The notes beneath the pieces are model-generated. The model was given only the letters and a program-made list of their open reading frames with translations, was not told where the DNA came from and made no database searches. The position numbers and the translations under genes were made by a program. From positions 1 to 64,000 of the forward strand of contig JADMII010000011.1 of assembly GCA_015478665.1 (NCBI GenBank): a stretch of 64,000 nucleotides of DNA. Reading direction: 5' to 3'. The DNA is from Dehalococcoidia bacterium. GTDB lineage: Bacteria > Chloroflexota > Dehalococcoidia > DSTF01 > JACRBR01. Shown one piece after another: positions 60,873 through 64,000 of the stretch. Position 1 is the first letter of the stretch, and every line of letters starts with the position of its first letter.

Positions 60873-61441
60873 GCGGTCACGCAGAGAGCAGCTTGCCGAT
60901 CTTCTCGCCGCGCCTCGACGAGCTGATGGCGAGCATGATCGCCGGTGAGGCGCCGAACGTGGGGCGCTTCTGCGGCTACTGCTATACGCCGGTCGGCAAG
61001 AAGGCCGACGTCTGCCCGCACTGCGCGCGCACGACCGCGCAGTACGCGCCCGTCGCGAAGATCCCCGGCGACTTCTTCGTCCTGTACCGCCGCATGCGGC
61101 GACGCGAGAGCATCGTCGTGAACTCGTTCGCCTTCGCCGGCCTCGGGATCGGCCTGCTGCTCTTCGTCGGCATCGTGGCGCTCGGCGTCTACCGATACAA
61201 CGCATCGCTCTGGGTGATGGCAGCGTCGGTCGCCGTGCTGATCGTCGGCGGGCGCGTGTTCGCCGGCCTCCTCGGCGGCTGGGTGGGCGACCAGATCGGC
61301 TACGACATCGCCCAGCGCAAGCTCGCGGTCGAGTGGGAAGCGTACGAGCGCGATCGCGAGGCACGGCTCCGACCGACAGCCCGTTCGCGCGCCGATGCCG
61401 AACCGCTCCCGGCCGTCAGCGGCCCGGCCGGCGGCAACTGA
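60869..61441 (+). CDS. Zinc-ribbon membrane protein of unknown function
   Basis: A 190-residue protein that I do not recognise as a named family. Residues 35-52 form a zinc ribbon (CGYCYTPVGKKADVCPHCART). Two hydrophobic helices (about 90-110 and 115-140) follow, then a basic tail with VEWEAYERDREARLR. GTG start inside the glycosylase stop; ten bases before prmA. It may anchor a nucleic-acid- or protein-binding module to the membrane. Its function cannot be inferred. Confidence 0.8.
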   Translation: MSGHAESSLPIFSPRLDELMASMIAGEAPNVGRFCGYCYTPVGKKADVCPHCARTTAQYAPVAKIPGDFFVLYRRMRRRESIVVNSFAFAGLGIGLLLFVGIVALGVYRYNASLWVMAASVAVLIVGGRVFAGLLGGWVGDQIGYDIAQRKLAVEWEAYERDREARLRPTARSRADAEPLPAVSGPAGGN

Positions 61442-61450
61442 CCGGCGCCG

Positions 61451-62350
61451 GTGCGGTACATCGAGCTCTCCGTCGCCGTCGCGCACGACGAAGCCGAGGC
61501 TGCAGCCGATGCCCTCCGCATCGCGACCGGCGCCGGTATCGAGATCGACCGGCCGTTCACGCAGCCTGACCTCGAATCCGGCGCTGTGCCGCAGCGGGGA
61601 GGCGTCGCGCATGTGCGCGCCTACGTCGCGGCGTCAGCGGGCCGTGCGATGCGGCGCGCGGCCCAGGACGCGCTCGCCGCCGCCGGCATTGCCGCGGCTG
61701 TCGGCGCGCGCAGCGTGGACGAGGAGGACTGGGCGGAGGCGTGGAAGGAGCACTTCCACGTCGAGCGCTTCGGGCGCGTGGTGGTCGTGCCGTCGTGGCG
61801 CGCGTACGAGGCGACGGCGGACGACGTCGTGATCACGCTCGACCCCGGCATGGCCTTCGGGACGGGGCAGCACGAGACGACGCGCATGTGCCTGGAGGCG
61901 CTCGCAGGACAGCTCCGGCCCGGCGAGCGGGTGCTCGACGCCGGCTGCGGCTCCGGCATCCTCGCCGTCGCCGCGGCGAAGCTCGGCGCCGCGGACGTGC
62001 TCGCCGTCGACATCGACGCGGACTGCGTGCGCATCGCCGGCGAGAATGCCCGCGCGAACGGGGTCGACGCACGGGTGACGCCACGGCTCGTCGCGGCGGG
62101 CGACAGCGACTGGCCTGCGACGGGCTCCTTCGACCTCGTGGTCGCGAACATCATCGCCGCGACGATCATCGAGCTCGCGCCGGCGTTCGCCCGCGCGCTG
62201 GCTCCCGGCGGCCGACTGATCGCCTCCGGCATCATCGCCGCGCGCGAGCATGACGTCTCCGATGCGCTCACGTCCGCCGGATTCCCGGTCCTGGACGTGC
62301 GCGCGATGGCTGAGTGGCGTTGCGTCCAGGCGATCGCGGCCAGCCGATGA
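61451..62350 (+). CDS. prmA: Ribosomal protein L11 methyltransferase
   Basis: A 299-residue PrmA that trimethylates L11. The N-terminal substrate-recognition domain (about 1-85) is followed by DEEDWAEAWKEHF, then DPGMAFGTGQHETTR and the SAM motif VLDAGCGSGILA, and NIIAATI, typical of the family. GTG start. Overlaps rsmE by ATGA; the pair is a common bacterial arrangement. Confidence 0.95.
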   Translation: MRYIELSVAVAHDEAEAAADALRIATGAGIEIDRPFTQPDLESGAVPQRGGVAHVRAYVAASAGRAMRRAAQDALAAAGIAAAVGARSVDEEDWAEAWKEHFHVERFGRVVVVPSWRAYEATADDVVITLDPGMAFGTGQHETTRMCLEALAGQLRPGERVLDAGCGSGILAVAAAKLGAADVLAVDIDADCVRIAGENARANGVDARVTPRLVAAGDSDWPATGSFDLVVANIIAATIIELAPAFARALAPGGRLIASGIIAAREHDVSDALTSAGFPVLDVRAMAEWRCVQAIAASR

Positions 62351-63096
62351 CGCGCCGGTACTACGTCGAACCGCCCGCGCTCGCCGGCGAGCAGGTGATA
62401 CTCGGCCGCGAGCTGGCGCACCGTGTCGCGACGGTGCTGCGCCTTCGTCCCGGTGACGAGATCGTGCTCTTCGAGGGCAGCGGCGAAGACGCGCGGGTGC
62501 GGATCGACGCAGTCAGCGACCGCGCCGGCAGTGCGACCGTCATCGCGCGCCAGCCCGGGCCGCCGGAGCCGCGCGTGCGCGTGAGCCTGTATCAGTCGAT
62601 CACGAAGGGCGAGCGCTTCGAGTGGCTGCTCGAGAAGGGCACCGAGGCCGGCGTCTCGCGCTTCGTCCCGCTGCAGACGGCGCGCGCGGTCGTGCGGCCA
62701 GAGGCCGGCGGCGCGAAGGCCGGGCGCTGGCGGCGCATCGTCATCGAGGCGGCGGAGCAGTGCGAGCGGAGCGTCGTGCCCGCCGTCGCGCCGCCGCAAC
62801 GCTTCGATGACGCGATCGCTGCGGCGCCGGGCATCGTCCTGCTGCCGTACGAGGAAGCCGGCGATCTGGCGCCGAACGTGCAGGCCGCGCTCGACCGCGA
62901 GATCGACGCGCTGTTCGCGCTCGGCGAGATCAGCATCTTCATCGGGCCGGAGGGCGGATACGAGCGCGCGGAGGTCGACCGGGCCGAGGCGGCGGGGGCG
63001 GCCATCGTGACGATGGGGCGGCGGGTGTTGCGTTCGGAGACGGCGGGCCTCGTCGCCGTCACGCTGGTGATGCAGGCGATCGGCGAGCTGGGCTGA
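62347..63096 (+). CDS. rsmE: 16S rRNA (uracil1498-N3)-methyltransferase
   Basis: A 249-residue SPOUT methyltransferase. An N-terminal PUA-like part (YYVEPPALAGEQVILG) precedes the knotted domain with FEWLLEKGTEAGVSRFVPL, EAAEQCERSVVPAV, IGPEGGYERAEVDRA and MGRRVLRSETAGL. It methylates U1498 in the decoding region of 16S rRNA. Translationally coupled to prmA; a perfect hairpin terminator follows. Confidence 0.95.
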   Translation: MTRRYYVEPPALAGEQVILGRELAHRVATVLRLRPGDEIVLFEGSGEDARVRIDAVSDRAGSATVIARQPGPPEPRVRVSLYQSITKGERFEWLLEKGTEAGVSRFVPLQTARAVVRPEAGGAKAGRWRRIVIEAAEQCERSVVPAVAPPQRFDDAIAAAPGIVLLPYEEAGDLAPNVQAALDREIDALFALGEISIFIGPEGGYERAEVDRAEAAGAAIVTMGRRVLRSETAGLVAVTLVMQAIGELG

Positions 63097-63125
63097 GGTG
63101 CGGGAGGACGTGTGGACGGGACGGT

Positions 63126-63152
63126 GAGGGGCGGCCCGCCGGGCCGCCCCTC
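63126..63152. terminator. Perfect 12-bp hairpin terminator between convergent genes
   Basis: GAGGGGCGGCCC (63126-63137), loop GCC, GGGCCGCCCCTC (63141-63152). It lies 30 bases after rsmE and 22 bases after the stop of the convergent hydrolase gene, so it can serve both. T-tracts are weak. Confidence 0.7.
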
Positions 63153-63174
63153 TCATCATCGTGCAGGCGGCGCG

Positions 63175-64000
63175 CTAGCCGGTGATCGAGTGCGACGCCT
63201 CGCTGTTGCCATTGATGTCGACGGCGCGATAGGTGATCGTGCTGCCGCTGCTGACCGTGACGGCGCCGATGTACTTCGTGTACGTGCCGCTGCCGATCTT
63301 GTACTCGATGCCGCGGACGCCGGCGTTGTCGGTCGCCGTGATCGTCACGTTGGTGCCGCCCGTCACGGCTGCCCTCGTCGCGCTGGACTCCGGCGCTGTC
63401 GTGTCGCCAAAGCTAAACGTCGCGCCCCAGGCGACGCTGGCGAGCAGGTTCTGGCCGGCCGTGTTTGGGTGGAAGTAGTCCCAGCCTGAGACGTCGCCCG
63501 ACGGGAAGCTCGTGTTGAATACGGCGTTGTTGTCGAAGCGGCAGTGCACGTAGAGGGCGCACACCTGCTGCAGCTGCGTGTTGAAGTCGATGTTGCGCTG
63601 GCGGACGCGCGCACGCCGGTCGGTGTCCGCCTGCGCCGTGGAGGTCGGGTTCGCCAGCATCGACTGGCAGATGCTCGCCGTCCACCAGACGGAGCGTGCC
63701 CAGAAGTTGTCGTGCAGGATGCTCCAGAGCTGGTAGATGTTCGGGATGCTTACGACGTAGATCCGCGCGTCGGGCAGTCCTGCGGTGACCGTGGCCATCG
63801 CTGCCTGGAGCTGCGAGCGGAACGTCGAGACGCTCGTCATCGTCGATTCGCTCGATGTGCAGACGTCGTTCGCGCCCATGAGGATGGTCACGAATTGGGC
63901 GCCCTGGCTGACGGCCGTCTGGACCTGGCCGTTGAGGTCCGTCATCTTCGCGCCGGTCCTCGCGTCGTTCAGGTTGTTGCCGCTGATCGCGCTGTTCGTC
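63175..64000 (-). CDS. Secreted SGNH/GDSL hydrolase with C-terminal Ig-like domain, 5' end cut
   Basis: At least 275 residues; the frame is open to the window edge, so the N-terminus and the nucleophile Ser block are missing. Block II Gly is in AISGNNLNDART (near the edge), block III is LMGANDVCTS, and the catalytic Asp-His is in WDYFHPNTAGQN. The last 80 residues (TRAAVTGGTNVTITATDNAG, IEYKIGSGTYTKY, ITYRAVDINGNSE) form a beta-sandwich like chitobiase/hexosaminidase C-terminal or Ig-like cell-surface domains. Probably a secreted esterase or lipase acting on lipids or acylated sugars. An internal ATG at 63945 is not the real start. Confidence 0.83.
   Translation of the reverse strand, partial: TNSAISGNNLNDARTGAKMTDLNGQVQTAVSQGAQFVTILMGANDVCTSSESTMTSVSTFRSQLQAAMATVTAGLPDARIYVVSIPNIYQLWSILHDNFWARSVWWTASICQSMLANPTSTAQADTDRRARVRQRNIDFNTQLQQVCALYVHCRFDNNAVFNTSFPSGDVSGWDYFHPNTAGQNLLASVAWGATFSFGDTTAPESSATRAAVTGGTNVTITATDNAGVRGIEYKIGSGTYTKYIGAVTVSSGSTITYRAVDINGNSEASHSITG

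Noticed and set aside
63945..63945. ATG as start of the SGNH hydrolase
   Set aside because: The frame continues upstream to the window edge with in-family sequence (SGNNLNDART), so the gene is truncated, not started here.
1..64000. Possible tRNA, rRNA or CRISPR array
   Set aside because: No T-arm GGTTCGAATCC-type sequence with a matching acceptor stem, no rRNA motifs, and no series of regularly spaced repeats were seen on reading. A tRNA search program would settle it.

Overview
The window is about 64 kb of very GC-rich bacterial chromosome, densely packed with protein genes and without rRNA, tRNA or CRISPR. Short EF-Ts, an AAA_32-type Lon protease, an F420-type LLM oxidoreductase, MenA-like prenyltransferase, DnaE2/ImuB mutasome genes and many GTG starts together suggest a member of Chloroflexota (possibly the Dehalococcoidia/Thermomicrobia side); this is inference from gene content, not from a marker phylogeny. 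Many genes start with ATGA/GTGA/TGATG overlaps, so operons are easy to see. Some genes carry AGGAGG-type ribosome binding sites, while others (hisF, the GH2 glycosidase, padR, lepB) have a TANNNT-like -10 box only 5-9 bases before the start and are probably leaderless or nearly so.

Layout. 1-50: two copies of a 20-bp repeat that look like the end of an insertion sequence. 106-4970: rhomboid protease, then a complete minus-strand cobalamin regulon: AdoCbl-type riboswitch, intrinsic terminator, BtuF-BtuC-BtuD transporter and CobA/BtuR adenosyltransferase. 5095-5411: remains of a sulfatase gene. 5.5-17 kb: LLM oxidoreductase, two-component system, GT39-like glycosyltransferase, Lon, Nudix, cold-shock protein, DUF255 thioredoxin protein, LapA-like protein. 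17.2-19.7 kb: succinyl-CoA ligase (sucCD) joined to a small ferredoxin. 19.8-29 kb: GH2 glycosidase, SDR, aldo-keto reductase, a three-gene GMC-oxidoreductase module, thiolase. 29.1-33.6 kb: the conserved rpsB-tsf-pyrH-frr-uppS-cdsA operon with a good promoter. 34-39 kb: PadR-methyltransferase pair, ion channel, a phosphotransferase, hisF and hisI. 39-44 kb: MBL hydrolase-RecQ, and a PNPOx-UbiA fusion beside a free PNPOx-like protein. 45.5-50.5 kb: imuB-small protein-dnaE2 mutasome cassette under a promoter carrying an SOS-type operator. 50.6-56.9 kb: degenerate GGDEF protein, ruvA, dnaJ, ECF sigma/anti-sigma/SIMPL operon, lepB. 57-64 kb: two methyltransferases, pterin dehydratase, DedA, mismatch glycosylase, zinc-ribbon membrane protein, prmA-rsmE, and the end of a secreted SGNH hydrolase cut by the window edge.

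The parts most worth attention are the mutasome cassette with its promoter/operator and a related palindrome upstream of the recQ operon, the PNPOx-UbiA fusion next to a second PNPOx gene, the GMC dehydrogenase module with its unknown four-helix membrane partner, the sucCD-ferredoxin operon, and the recurring leaderless promoter pattern. No wholly unprecedented system could be proved from the sequence alone.
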